Positions 1 to 5,593 of a stretch of DNA of 5,593 bases are shown one piece after another. The position numbers and the translations under genes were made by a program. The notes below the pieces were generated by a model. It was not told the DNA's origin. It searched no databases and worked only from the letters and a program-made list of their open reading frames with translations. How positions within the stretch are numbered: position 1 is the first letter of the stretch; each line of letters starts with the position of its first letter. The DNA is from CAZAGD01 sp049699975. GTDB taxonomy: Bacteria; Desulfobacterota; SM23-61. Location of the stretch: assembly GCA_049699975.1 (NCBI GenBank), contig JBNAWB010000217.1, positions 1-5,593 of the forward strand. Reading direction: 5' to 3'.

Positions 1-13
1 AGGCTTGCCCTAC
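1..13 (+). repeat. Right-end fragment of the gtaggg...ccctac repeat
   Basis: Bases 3-13 (gcttgccctac) are identical to 1618-1628, the right end of the two-hairpin repeat at 1573-1628. The match to the reversed left end of that element is shorter (9 bases), so a same-orientation copy cut by the window edge is the simplest reading. Eleven bases is little evidence; the rest of the element would lie to the left of the window. Confidence 0.45.
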
Positions 14-325
14 AAATTGATAAGAATATTTAAGCCGCCTGCCCTTTGCGGAAAATCGGTTATGGGCTTGGAACATCTTCTTCTCCCGCCGATGCTTCTT
101 CATTCATGCCTGCCTCCCGTCTGTCTACAGCCCTTTCTCAGCATTGCGACCCAGTCTCCCAGGGGGAGGGTTCCGCTTTTGATTCTATCTAATGCAAATT
201 TGCTTTTCATGAAACTTTTAACTATACTTTTTTGATGGTAAAAAACTTACTATTTTTTCTGCTTGCCTATTGCCTGGTTAAAATTCTGGTTTTGATTTCT
301 TTCCTCGGCTAAAGGGAAAAGAAAT
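1..325. other. Intergenic stretch downstream of hom, no gene seen
   Basis: This is the region 3' of hom, at the left edge of the window. An open frame of 76 codons exists on the plus strand (5-235), but its leucine/proline-rich translation matches no family I know and it has no Shine-Dalgarno site. The stretch holds the tail of a repeat at 1-13, a perfect 10-bp palindrome gcaaatttgc at 194-203, a small ctccc/gggag hairpin at 156-168 and AT-rich sequence at 225-300. Just after the hom stop codon, 295-304 can pair with 315-325 (atttctttcc against ggaaaagaaat, one bulged A), but no T-run follows it on the minus strand. I do not call a terminator. Confidence 0.6.
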
Positions 326-1351
326 TTATTTATAAATTCGAATAATATCTTTCAAGATGGCCGCGGCTGCGCCTAAAGGATTTGATTTACCCCCGGAAAC
401 CGTAACTCTATCCATTGTATCAGTTAAATACGATATAGCTTTCTCTGATCCGCGCACACTGGCCAAAGGATGGTCCAAAGGGATGGCTTGCGGAGCTACA
501 GAAGCCATAACCCGGCCGTTTTTCTTCTCTACTTTCCCGATGAGTTTGATGATTTTGCCTTCTTGCTTTGCCTTATTTATATGTTGGGGAGTAATCTTCG
601 TGATCCCTTCTACGGGAATATCTTTTAACGTCAATCCGGCCTGGAAGACTTCGTTGGCAATAAGCAGGATTTTATTGGCCGTATCACGTCCTTCTACATC
701 TAAGGAGGGATCAGGCTCGGCTATGCCCATTCTTTGGGCTTCAGCTAAAGCTTCGCTATAGGGACATCCTTCTTCCGTCATCCTGGTTAAAATATAATTA
801 GTCGTCCCATTAAGAATTCCTTCGGCAGCCAAAACTTCCGTGCCTGCTAAACAATCTAAGCCTACATCTAATGTGGGTAAAGCGGCGGCCGTCGCGGCAC
901 TGATCATCAATTTACGATTAGCTTTTTTAGCCAATTCTTTTAATTCTTGAAAACGGAGCACCAAGGGCCCTTTAGCGGCCGTAACCACATGCCGGCCATA
1001 TTCCAAAGCAGTTCGGATATGGGTCAAACCAGGCTCTCCGTCTTGAATATTTGTGGGCGTGGTTTCTACTAAGAGATCCGCAGGCAAAGAGGAGAGGGCT
1101 TCTTTCCCCGAATAATTCTTCTTTCCGAAATTAGGCAGCTCTTCCACATTTTTGCCTTGTTGCAGGTGAGCTAAAAGATGGTTTAGAGGCAAACCTTCCG
1201 CCGCTACAGCCGCTCCGCCGATATCTACGGCGGCTATTATTCTCAAGTCCAGACCGTAGCGAGCCTGGAGATAATCATTCTTTTGCTTTAATAGATTGAG
1301 AAAAGCTTTGCCTACTCGCCCCACACCGCAGATTACAATCTTTACTTCCAT
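326..1351 (-). CDS. hom: Homoserine dehydrogenase, short form without ACT domain
   Basis: This 341-aa cytoplasmic enzyme reduces aspartate-4-semialdehyde to L-homoserine with NAD(P)H, the branch point toward threonine and methionine. Residues 1-125 form the Rossmann domain, with the dinucleotide loop G9-V-G11-R-V-G14 and the nucleotide-site lysine K127 in TAAKGPL. The catalytic/dimerisation domain follows: the family signature ILNGTTNYILT at 179-189 and the EPDPSLDVEGRD block at 212-223, ending in D223-x3-K227, the acid/lysine pair expected at the active site. The protein ends at about the end of the catalytic domain, so the ACT domain that mediates threonine feedback in ~430-aa forms is absent, as in other short bacterial and archaeal homologues. 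The ATG is preceded by a purine-rich AAGGAAGGG site (1359-1367). The gene lies 434 bp from the methyltransferase gene with repeats between, so it is probably transcribed on its own. Family assignment is secure; NADH versus NADPH preference cannot be read. Confidence 0.95.
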   Translation of the reverse strand: MEVKIVICGVGRVGKAFLNLLKQKNDYLQARYGLDLRIIAAVDIGGAAVAAEGLPLNHLLAHLQQGKNVEELPNFGKKNYSGKEALSSLPADLLVETTPTNIQDGEPGLTHIRTALEYGRHVVTAAKGPLVLRFQELKELAKKANRKLMISAATAAALPTLDVGLDCLAGTEVLAAEGILNGTTNYILTRMTEEGCPYSEALAEAQRMGIAEPDPSLDVEGRDTANKILLIANEVFQAGLTLKDIPVEGITKITPQHINKAKQEGKIIKLIGKVEKKNGRVMASVAPQAIPLDHPLASVRGSEKAISYLTDTMDRVTVSGGKSNPLGAAAAILKDIIRIYK

Positions 1352-1391
1352 CTATTATCCCTTCCTTTCTTCCCTTCCCTTCTTCATTTCT

Positions 1392-1420
1392 TTTTTAACA
1401 GATTTAATACTTAGTTGCAA
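1392..1420 (-). promoter_or_regulatory. Possible sigma-70-type promoter for hom
   Basis: On the minus strand a TTGCAA box (1415-1420) is separated by 17 bases from TAAAAA (1392-1397), about 40 bp before the hom ATG. The -10 box matches the consensus at only four of six positions in an AT-rich area, so this is a weak candidate. Position and spacing fit the idea that hom has its own promoter, placed between the repeats and the gene. Confidence 0.25.
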
Positions 1421-1449
1421 GCAAGCGTATTTCTGAGTGTTGTTCTTAA

Positions 1450-1521
1450 CCCCTCACCTCAGTACGAGTCGATTCCGACCTAACCCTCTCCCCACGCCTG
1501 GGGAGAGGGGAGGGTGAGGGG
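1450..1521. repeat. Palindromic cccctcacc/ggtgagggg repeat with nested hairpin
   Basis: A 72-base imperfect palindrome. The outer arms cccctcacc (1450-1458) and ggtgagggg (1513-1521) pair perfectly over 9 bp. The inner arms ccctctcccc (1484-1493) and ggggagaggg (1500-1509) pair over 10 bp around a 6-base loop. From memory, this C-rich/G-rich hairpin resembles a common intergenic repeat of environmental bacterial genomes. The left side carries about 22 extra bases (1460-1481) relative to the right side. It could act as a transcript-end or mRNA-stabilising structure, but no T-run follows on either strand. Confidence 0.75.
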
Positions 1522-1572
1522 AATAAATGTAAATATTTAATCGCTCCGAGTAATACTTTAATGATTTTATAT

Positions 1573-1628
1573 GTAGGGCAACCCCTGGTGGGTTGCCCAT
1601 TTAGGCAAGGGATAAGCGCTTGCCCTAC
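1573..1628. repeat. Two-hairpin gtagggca/tgccctac intergenic repeat
   Basis: The 56-base element has perfect 8-bp terminal inverted repeats, gtagggca (1573-1580) and tgccctac (1621-1628). Inside are two alternative hairpins: gggcaaccc (1576-1584) with gggttgccc (1590-1598) around a 5-base loop, and ggcaag (1604-1609) with cttgcc (1619-1624). The ends can therefore pair either with each other or within separate arms. The layout resembles the gtaggggc-type dispersed repeats seen between genes in many bacteria. A fragment of apparently the same element lies at 1-13. No coding capacity and no transposase are seen. Confidence 0.75.
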
Positions 1629-1785
1629 TTCTTTTTATCTAATCTTCACTTTACTTTCCTTCCCCGCTCAAGCTCATGAAGGCGCCAGCGCTCCATTTTA
1701 ATAATCCTTTCTCTTTCGTGCTTGAATTAGGCATCAATTTCCAAAATGATCAACCTTCGGGGCGTATTCTGCATTTGGCTAATAT
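1629..1785. other. Intergenic stretch 3' of the methyltransferase gene
   Basis: This lies between the stop codon of the methyltransferase gene and the two-hairpin repeat. I see no hairpin followed by a T-run for ending the operon transcript. A 16-codon minus-strand frame (1646-1696, MERWRLHELERGRKVK) has an AAGGA box 8 bases before its ATG. On the opposite strand a 53-codon frame (1676-1837) runs into the end of the methyltransferase gene but lacks a ribosome site. Neither is supported as a gene. The segment 1681-1690 contains the back-to-back palindromes ggcgcc and agcgct (1687-1692), unusually GC-rich for its surroundings. Confidence 0.5.
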
Positions 1786-2583
1786 CTACCCAATTAAAGT
1801 TCCCGCGCGATTAGCTCGTAAATATTTTAAACAATAATCGTCTTTGCCCAATAAAGTCTCGGCGACCAGGATATTGGTCATCAACTTTTGATCAAGCGGA
1901 TCAACGATGGCTCCATCCAATCCAGCCCCGAGGCATAAAACTATAAAAATTCTGTTTAATAAGAAGCGGCTGGGTAAGCCGAAAGAAATATTAGAAAGTC
2001 CACAAATTATCTTTACTTCAGGAAATTCACTACGCAAACGGCGGATGGTCTCTAAGGCTAAAAGACCGTTGTCTTTATGCACGCTCAAGGGTTGAATCAG
2101 AGGGTCAAGATGAATTTGCGCTGGGGAAATCCCCAAACGAGTTAAATTTTCAACTAAGAAAGCTGCGTTCTTTACAGCCTGGTCGGCGCTTTTGGGGATT
2201 CCATGTTCATCTAAACACAGGCCGACGATCTCACATTCTCTTTCCAAGAGAATCGGCTTCATGGCTTCAAAACGGGTTCTTTCCGCAGTTGTAGAATTGA
2301 TCATTGGTTTTTTCTGCACCTGCTTAATGGCTGGGAGCAAAACCTGCGGATCCGGACTATCCAGGGAGAGAGGTTTTTCAGAAGCACTTTCCGCTACTTT
2401 AATAAGCCAAAGAAGGTCTTCTTTTTCGCTGGCCAGCCGAGAACCAGTATTCAGATCTATATAGTCTGCCCCGGCTTTGGCCTGTTTTTGGACTTCGTTA
2501 GAAATGAAAGCTACATCGCGTTTCTCCACCGCTTCGTTGATGGTATTCCGGCTGGTATTAATCCGTTCGCCCACGATTAACAT
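1786..2583 (-). CDS. Methyltetrahydrofolate:corrinoid-type methyltransferase (Pterin_bind, AcsE/MtgA-like)
   Basis: A 265-aa soluble TIM-barrel protein of the pterin-binding family, whose members move a methyl group between N5-methyltetrahydrofolate and the cobalt of a corrinoid protein. With the start chosen here the landmarks are GERIN at 5-9, DLN at 43-45, D75 in SLDSPD, MINST at 94-98 (N96), HLDPLIQP at 158-165 (D160), GLSNISFGLP at 195-204 (N198) and GLDGAIVDPLD at 221-231. D75, N96, D160 and N198 match, to within one position, the folate-binding residues of Moorella AcsE, and the length is like AcsE (about 262 aa). The GLPxR-x-LLNR stretch looks closer to the MtgA/MtvA-type enzymes than to AcsE itself. 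A GTG start at 2628 would add 14 basic residues, but AAGGAG (2591-2596) lies 7 bases before this ATG (4 before an adjacent ATG at 2584-2586), so the short form is preferred. It is the last gene of the TRAP operon, 64 bp after dctM. The corrinoid partner and the physiological direction are unknown. Confidence 0.88.
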   Translation of the reverse strand: MLIVGERINTSRNTINEAVEKRDVAFISNEVQKQAKAGADYIDLNTGSRLASEKEDLLWLIKVAESASEKPLSLDSPDPQVLLPAIKQVQKKPMINSTTAERTRFEAMKPILLERECEIVGLCLDEHGIPKSADQAVKNAAFLVENLTRLGISPAQIHLDPLIQPLSVHKDNGLLALETIRRLRSEFPEVKIICGLSNISFGLPSRFLLNRIFIVLCLGAGLDGAIVDPLDQKLMTNILVAETLLGKDDYCLKYLRANRAGTLIG

Positions 2584-2590
2584 CATTCTT

Positions 2591-2596
2591 CTCCTT
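2591..2596 (-). promoter_or_regulatory. Shine-Dalgarno site deciding the methyltransferase start
   Basis: AAGGAG on the minus strand lies 4 bases before one ATG (2584-2586) and 7 before the next (2581-2583). It falls inside the frame of the longer GTG-initiated reading (from 2628), which argues against that extension. The second ATG has the better spacing and gives the expected family N-terminus MLIVGERIN. Confidence 0.7.
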
Positions 2597-2647
2597 TTCG
2601 TCAGCAGTCTTTTTAAAAGATAACACACCCGCCGAGAATTGAAAATC

Positions 2648-3961
2648 CTATTTCATGAGAGAAGGCAAAAAGGTGGCAATTTGCGGAAAGATAGTAAGTA
2701 GGCCAATGACCACAAAGAGGTCAACCAAGAAGAAGGGTAAAAAGCCAATAAAAATATCGCGTAAAGTCAGGCCAGGGACTACACTCTTTAATACATAAGC
2801 TTGGATACCTACTGGAGGAGTCAGCAAGCCGATTTCTAACATCTTAACTACGATTACCCCAAACCAGATGGGATTAAACCCCAAGGCTACTATCGAAGGA
2901 AAGATGAACGGGACGGTTAACATCAACAGCCCAATGGCGTCCATAAAGCACCCTAAAATCAAATAAGCGACCAGGATGAATAAATAAACCGTTAGAGGAG
3001 AAACGCGAAGACTTACTATCCATTCCGCAAAGTCCACAGGAAGACGCGTAAGAGCGAGGAAACGCACAAAGATATAGGCGCCCAAAATAATTAAAAATAT
3101 GGTGGCATTGACCCGCAAAGATTCCCGGACGGCTTCTTGAAAAAGGGGCCAGCTTAAGCGCTTCATGCCTAAAGCTAAAACCAAACAAGCACTTGCTCCT
3201 ACAGCGCCAGCTTCGGTAGGGGTAAAAATGCCGGAGTAAATTCCCCCAGAGATACAAATAAAGATAATTAAGATCCCTCCTATCCCCTTTAAACTAACTA
3301 ATTTTTCTTTCCAGGTAAAATATCTTCCCGGAGGAGCTAAATGGGGCCGAAAGGTCACAATTACCAGCACCAAGAGAATGAAACAGCTCATGGAAAGAAG
3401 TCCGGGCAGAATACCAGCAATCAATAATTTAGCAATGCTCTCTTCCGTAGTTACTCCATAAAGGACTAACAAAATACTCGGGGGAATCAGCGCTGCTAAG
3501 GTGCCGCCCATAGCTACTGTGCCAGCGGCTAAGCGGCGATCATAATGATAACGTTCCATCTCCGGAAAAGCTAATTTACCCAAGGCTGCCGTAGCAGCTA
3601 CGCTTGAGCCGCTGCATGCTCCGAAAGCGGCGGCACCAAATAGAGTGGTGATGGCCAGCCCTCCCGGAAGACGGCCAAACCAGCGGTAGGCCGCTTCAAA
3701 GGCATCGCGGGCAAAGCCAGCAAAAAAGGCAATGTAACCCATAAAGATGAACATGGGGAGTACCGAGAGCAGCCAACTGGCCACTGCGCTATAAGGAATT
3801 TGGTAAAGAGCATTTAAAGCCACATTTGGCCCTTTCAATAACCATATTCCGCCAAACCCAACTAAGGCCATTCCTACTCCTATGGGCAAACCTAAAAGGA
3901 GAAGAATAATGAAGATCAAGAAAGAAAAAATGCCAATGGTAGGAGGATCAATACCACTCAT
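2648..3961 (-). CDS. dctM: TRAP transporter large permease subunit DctM
   Basis: A 437-aa inner-membrane protein, the channel-forming subunit of a TRAP transporter that couples solute import to an ion (usually Na+) gradient. It is strongly hydrophobic, with roughly a dozen membrane segments from residue 8 to about 425. Family blocks appear in order: GACSGSSVAAT (114-124), ERYHYDRRLAAG (136-147), GGTLAALIPPSI (152-163), IFTPTEAGAVGA (245-256), GCFMDAIGLLMLTVP (337-351) and EIGLLTPPVGIQAYV (376-390). The two similar halves, each with a Pro-rich hairpin (IPPS; TPPVG), are as in the DctM elevator-type fold. Length is normal for the family and no break is seen. The ATG follows the dctQ stop after 9 bp, with AAGG 8 bases upstream, so translation is probably coupled. 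Membership is certain; the substrate cannot be deduced from this subunit. Confidence 0.96.
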   Translation of the reverse strand: MSGIDPPTIGIFSFLIFIILLLLGLPIGVGMALVGFGGIWLLKGPNVALNALYQIPYSAVASWLLSVLPMFIFMGYIAFFAGFARDAFEAAYRWFGRLPGGLAITTLFGAAAFGACSGSSVAATAALGKLAFPEMERYHYDRRLAAGTVAMGGTLAALIPPSILLVLYGVTTEESIAKLLIAGILPGLLSMSCFILLVLVIVTFRPHLAPPGRYFTWKEKLVSLKGIGGILIIFICISGGIYSGIFTPTEAGAVGASACLVLALGMKRLSWPLFQEAVRESLRVNATIFLIILGAYIFVRFLALTRLPVDFAEWIVSLRVSPLTVYLFILVAYLILGCFMDAIGLLMLTVPFIFPSIVALGFNPIWFGVIVVKMLEIGLLTPPVGIQAYVLKSVVPGLTLRDIFIGFLPFFLVDLFVVIGLLTIFPQIATFLPSLMK

Positions 3962-3970
3962 TGCTTGACC

Positions 3971-4441
3971 TTATTCTTTGAGTTTATGCCAGTCGTCCCA
4001 AATGTCTTTGCCCAAGCGCAGACAAAAAAGGAAGCTCCCCAATGGGACTAATATTTTGGCTGGAAAAAGAGGAAAAAGAATTACCCCAAAAGTAGTTTCC
4101 CCAAGCTTCCAAGCTTGCAGAGCGGCCCGCCAACTTTGCCAAGCAATTAAGGCAAAAATTAAGAGCCCTAACGAATGAGATAATATGTCCAACTTTATCC
4201 GCAGACGTGGGGAAAGATAAGTAAGTAAGAACTCCACCCGGATATGCGTGCGCAAAGCTTGCGCATGACTCACAGTGAAATAAAAAAGGCCCACCATGAG
4301 AAATTCGACCACCTCATTAGTCCCCTGCAGAGGTGCGTTGCATGTATAACGGCCCAGAACATCGGCGGAAACCAGCACCATCATCACTATTAAAATGGTC
4401 CCGCCAATTATCTGGCTTAATAATTTTTCCAAGAAGAGCAT
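3971..4441 (-). CDS. dctQ: TRAP transporter small permease subunit DctQ
   Basis: A 156-aa inner-membrane protein that partners DctM in the TRAP permease complex. Four membrane segments are visible at about 8-29, 44-62, 83-103 and 118-140. The family pattern DVLGRYTCNAPLQGTNEVVE (27-46) follows helix 1, with R31 and E43/E46, and HIRVE (66-70) follows helix 2. The aromatic/proline segment PLFPAKILVPLG (124-135) sits in the last helix, and the C-terminus is short and charged. Length and layout are typical. The ATG has AGGAAAG just upstream and lies 13 bp after the dctP stop. Sequence conservation in this subunit is low across families, so the call rests equally on motif pattern and on its place between dctP and dctM. 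Confidence 0.95.
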   Translation of the reverse strand: MLFLEKLLSQIIGGTILIVMMVLVSADVLGRYTCNAPLQGTNEVVEFLMVGLFYFTVSHAQALRTHIRVEFLLTYLSPRLRIKLDILSHSLGLLIFALIAWQSWRAALQAWKLGETTFGVILFPLFPAKILVPLGSFLFCLRLGKDIWDDWHKLKE

Positions 4442-4454
4442 TTAGCTTTCCTGG

Positions 4455-5504
4455 CTATTTTTTCCGCGCATGTTTCTGGTAGAGTTTTTCAAAATCCTCG
4501 ATTATTTTTCGCCCATCTACTCCTAAAGAACTAACTTTTTTCACATATTCCTCCACTAAGAAAGAAGCGGCTTTCTTCCATTGGCCGTATTGTTCTGAGT
4601 TCAATTCCACTAATTTTCCTCCAGTGTCCTGAAAGGTTTTCAAGAGCGTGGCTACTTCTTGGTCTGTATATTTGATCACTTGTTGCGGGAAAAATTCGTG
4701 CCAGGTTTCTTCATAAATTTTCTGCAGGTCGGGAGGCATTTTTTTCCAGGTATCTAAATTGATCCAGATATCAAAGATGAGCGTGTTGGCAATTGGCGTA
4801 ATCGTTAAATATTTACAATAATCATGAAATTTATAAGAAAAGTGGACATAAAGATAGCCTACGGTTCCATCTACCACACCCCGAGCTAAACCTTCGGTCA
4901 CTTCATAAAAAGTAAGCGGTACCGGAGTGGCCCCCATGGCGCTAACCCATTTGGCGGTGGGGCCGACAGCTCTAATTTTTTGCCCCTTAAAATCAGCGGG
5001 ATTGGCTAAAGGCTTCTTGCTTATAATAGTTGAGGGATAACCAAAAGAAGTAAGGAATTTCATGCCTTGCTTTTCCAATTCCTCTTTGAGTTGGGGATGG
5101 GAAGTGGCCATCTCGTTCCAAGCCTTAATTACGCCCCAAACATCGGCGCCGCCCAAGAACATTAATTGGGAAAATTGCCATAAAGGAAAACGGGCTGGTT
5201 GATAGACCATATTGGGTGCCCCAGCGACATCACAAGTGCCTGCTTTTAAAGCATCTGGAGTATCTTTAGCTTTGATCAAAGATTCTGCCCAGTAAAATTC
5301 ATGTTTAACTTTCCCGCCGCTTCTTTTTTCAATTTCTAAGAAAGTATCTTTCACCGCATCGGTGCGCGCTGTTCCCGCTTTAGAAGGATCAGCATATTTT
5401 AAGACGATTGGTTTAGTTTGGGCTAAGGCAGGATTAGGTGGTAAATAAATTAAAAAGGCCAAAAGTGAAAAAAACACTACCACAACCCATAATTTTCTCT
5501 CCAT
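4455..5504 (-). CDS. dctP: TRAP transporter solute-binding protein DctP
   Basis: A 349-aa exported protein that binds the solute in the periplasm and delivers it to DctQM. The N-terminus is a signal peptide: MERK, a hydrophobic core at about 5-21, then a likely cleavage ALA|QT between residues 28 and 29. The mature part starts with VLKYADP (34-40), as DctP proteins do. It contains the core DFKGQKIRAVGPTAKWVSAMGA-like block (171-192), where R178 of the KIR motif is in the position of the arginine that usually binds the substrate carboxylate, followed by FYEVTEGLARGVVDG (199-213). These support an organic-anion ligand without naming it. Length is normal. A strong AAGGAGG (5510-5516) lies 5 bases before the ATG. 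It is the first gene of the operon seen here; upstream genes may lie beyond the window. Confidence 0.96.
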   Translation of the reverse strand: MERKLWVVVVFFSLLAFLIYLPPNPALAQTKPIVLKYADPSKAGTARTDAVKDTFLEIEKRSGGKVKHEFYWAESLIKAKDTPDALKAGTCDVAGAPNMVYQPARFPLWQFSQLMFLGGADVWGVIKAWNEMATSHPQLKEELEKQGMKFLTSFGYPSTIISKKPLANPADFKGQKIRAVGPTAKWVSAMGATPVPLTFYEVTEGLARGVVDGTVGYLYVHFSYKFHDYCKYLTITPIANTLIFDIWINLDTWKKMPPDLQKIYEETWHEFFPQQVIKYTDQEVATLLKTFQDTGGKLVELNSEQYGQWKKAASFLVEEYVKKVSSLGVDGRKIIEDFEKLYQKHARKK

Positions 5505-5509
5505 CTTTC

Positions 5510-5516
5510 CCTCCTT
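5510..5516 (-). promoter_or_regulatory. Strong Shine-Dalgarno site of dctP
   Basis: AAGGAGG on the minus strand, 5 bases before the dctP ATG, is the closest match to the anti-Shine-Dalgarno in the window. Those of dctQ (AGGAAAG) and dctM (AAGG) are weaker. This fits the common need for more periplasmic binding protein than membrane subunits. The leader farther upstream (5517-5593) is AT-rich; I find no -35/-10 pair with acceptable spacing. Confidence 0.75.
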
Positions 5517-5593
5517 TTTAATCCGCTAATTTTTTCTCTTTTTAATACTAACCTTGAGCTTTTTGAATCGCTCCCCTAATAACCCTTACAAAG

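Noticed and set aside
5..235. Plus-strand open frame of 76 codons left of hom
   Set aside because: No ribosome site, low-complexity Leu/Pro-rich translation without family resemblance, and it begins inside a repeat fragment.
295..325. Hairpin just after the hom stop as an intrinsic terminator
   Set aside because: The stem is almost all A-T with a bulge and no T-run follows on the minus strand.
357..761. Plus-strand open frame of 134 codons inside hom
   Set aside because: Antisense shadow of a well-supported homoserine dehydrogenase; its translation has no recognisable motif.
1358..1396. Pyrimidine-only tract (purine-rich hom leader) as a special regulatory element
   Set aside because: Explained by overlapping AAGG/AGGG ribosome-site-like runs in an otherwise unstructured leader; no partner or known element recognised.
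1676..1837. Plus-strand 53-codon frame (begins MKAPALHFNN) overlapping the 3' end of the methyltransferase gene
   Set aside because: No Shine-Dalgarno site; a third of it is antisense to a real gene; no recognised family. It may be translated repeat sequence.
1907..2464. Two plus-strand frames (1907-2095, 2192-2464) inside the methyltransferase gene
   Set aside because: Antisense shadows of a gene whose active-site residues are all in place.
2584..2628. GTG start at 2628 giving a 14-residue N-terminal extension of the methyltransferase
   Set aside because: The AAGGAG ribosome site lies inside this extension and the family starts at MLIVGERIN; residue numbering matches AcsE only with the short start.
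2874..3813. Two minus-strand frames (2874-3257, 3598-3813) inside dctM in another frame
   Set aside because: The dctM frame is full length with all family blocks; the alternatives carry no family motifs.
3978..4178. Plus-strand frame of 66 codons inside dctQ
   Set aside because: Antisense shadow with no ribosome site and a basic, motif-free translation.
1539..5574. Shared 9-mer aatcgctcc at 1539-1547 and 5566-5574, both followed by taata-like sequence
   Set aside because: Too short and too imperfect beyond the 9-mer to distinguish from chance in a window of this size.

Overview
The window holds five protein-coding genes, all on the minus strand, plus two structured intergenic repeats. Reading in the direction of transcription (high to low coordinates), four tightly packed genes form a likely operon: dctP (4455-5504), dctQ (3971-4441), dctM (2648-3961) and a pterin-binding methyltetrahydrofolate:corrinoid-type methyltransferase (1786-2583). 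After a gap of about 430 bp containing repeats comes a separately placed homoserine dehydrogenase gene, hom (326-1351). The last 325 bp of the window, downstream of hom, contain no supportable gene.

The first three operon genes are a complete TRAP (tripartite ATP-independent periplasmic) transporter: an exported solute-binding protein, a small four-helix membrane subunit and a large multi-helix permease. Such systems use an ion gradient to import organic anions, usually carboxylates or sulfonates. The fourth gene belongs to the AcsE/MtgA/MtvA-like family (Pterin_bind, TIM barrel) that moves methyl groups between tetrahydrofolate and the cobalt of a corrinoid protein. Its pterin-site residues D75, N96, D160 and N198 sit almost exactly where they do in acetogen AcsE. 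My inference is that the operon imports a methylated organic acid and feeds its methyl group into folate-linked C1 metabolism. The corrinoid protein and the substrate-specific methyltransferase that this would need are not in the window.

hom encodes a short (341 aa) homoserine dehydrogenase with no C-terminal ACT domain. It belongs to the aspartate pathway (threonine/methionine branch) and shows no obvious functional tie to the operon beyond neighbourhood.

Organism: moderate base composition, purine-rich Shine-Dalgarno sites, a TRAP transporter with a Gram-negative-style periplasmic protein, and a folate/corrinoid methyltransferase suggest an anaerobic bacterium with C1 (Wood-Ljungdahl-type) metabolism, such as a Desulfobacterota, Clostridia or uncultivated-lineage member. 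The sequence alone does not settle this. The palindromic intergenic repeats resemble types scattered through many environmental bacterial genomes.

I did not find a clearly new system. The most interesting points are the coupling of the TRAP transporter to a corrinoid/folate methyltransferase, and the repeat cluster next to hom, in which one palindrome appears to be interrupted by a short insertion.
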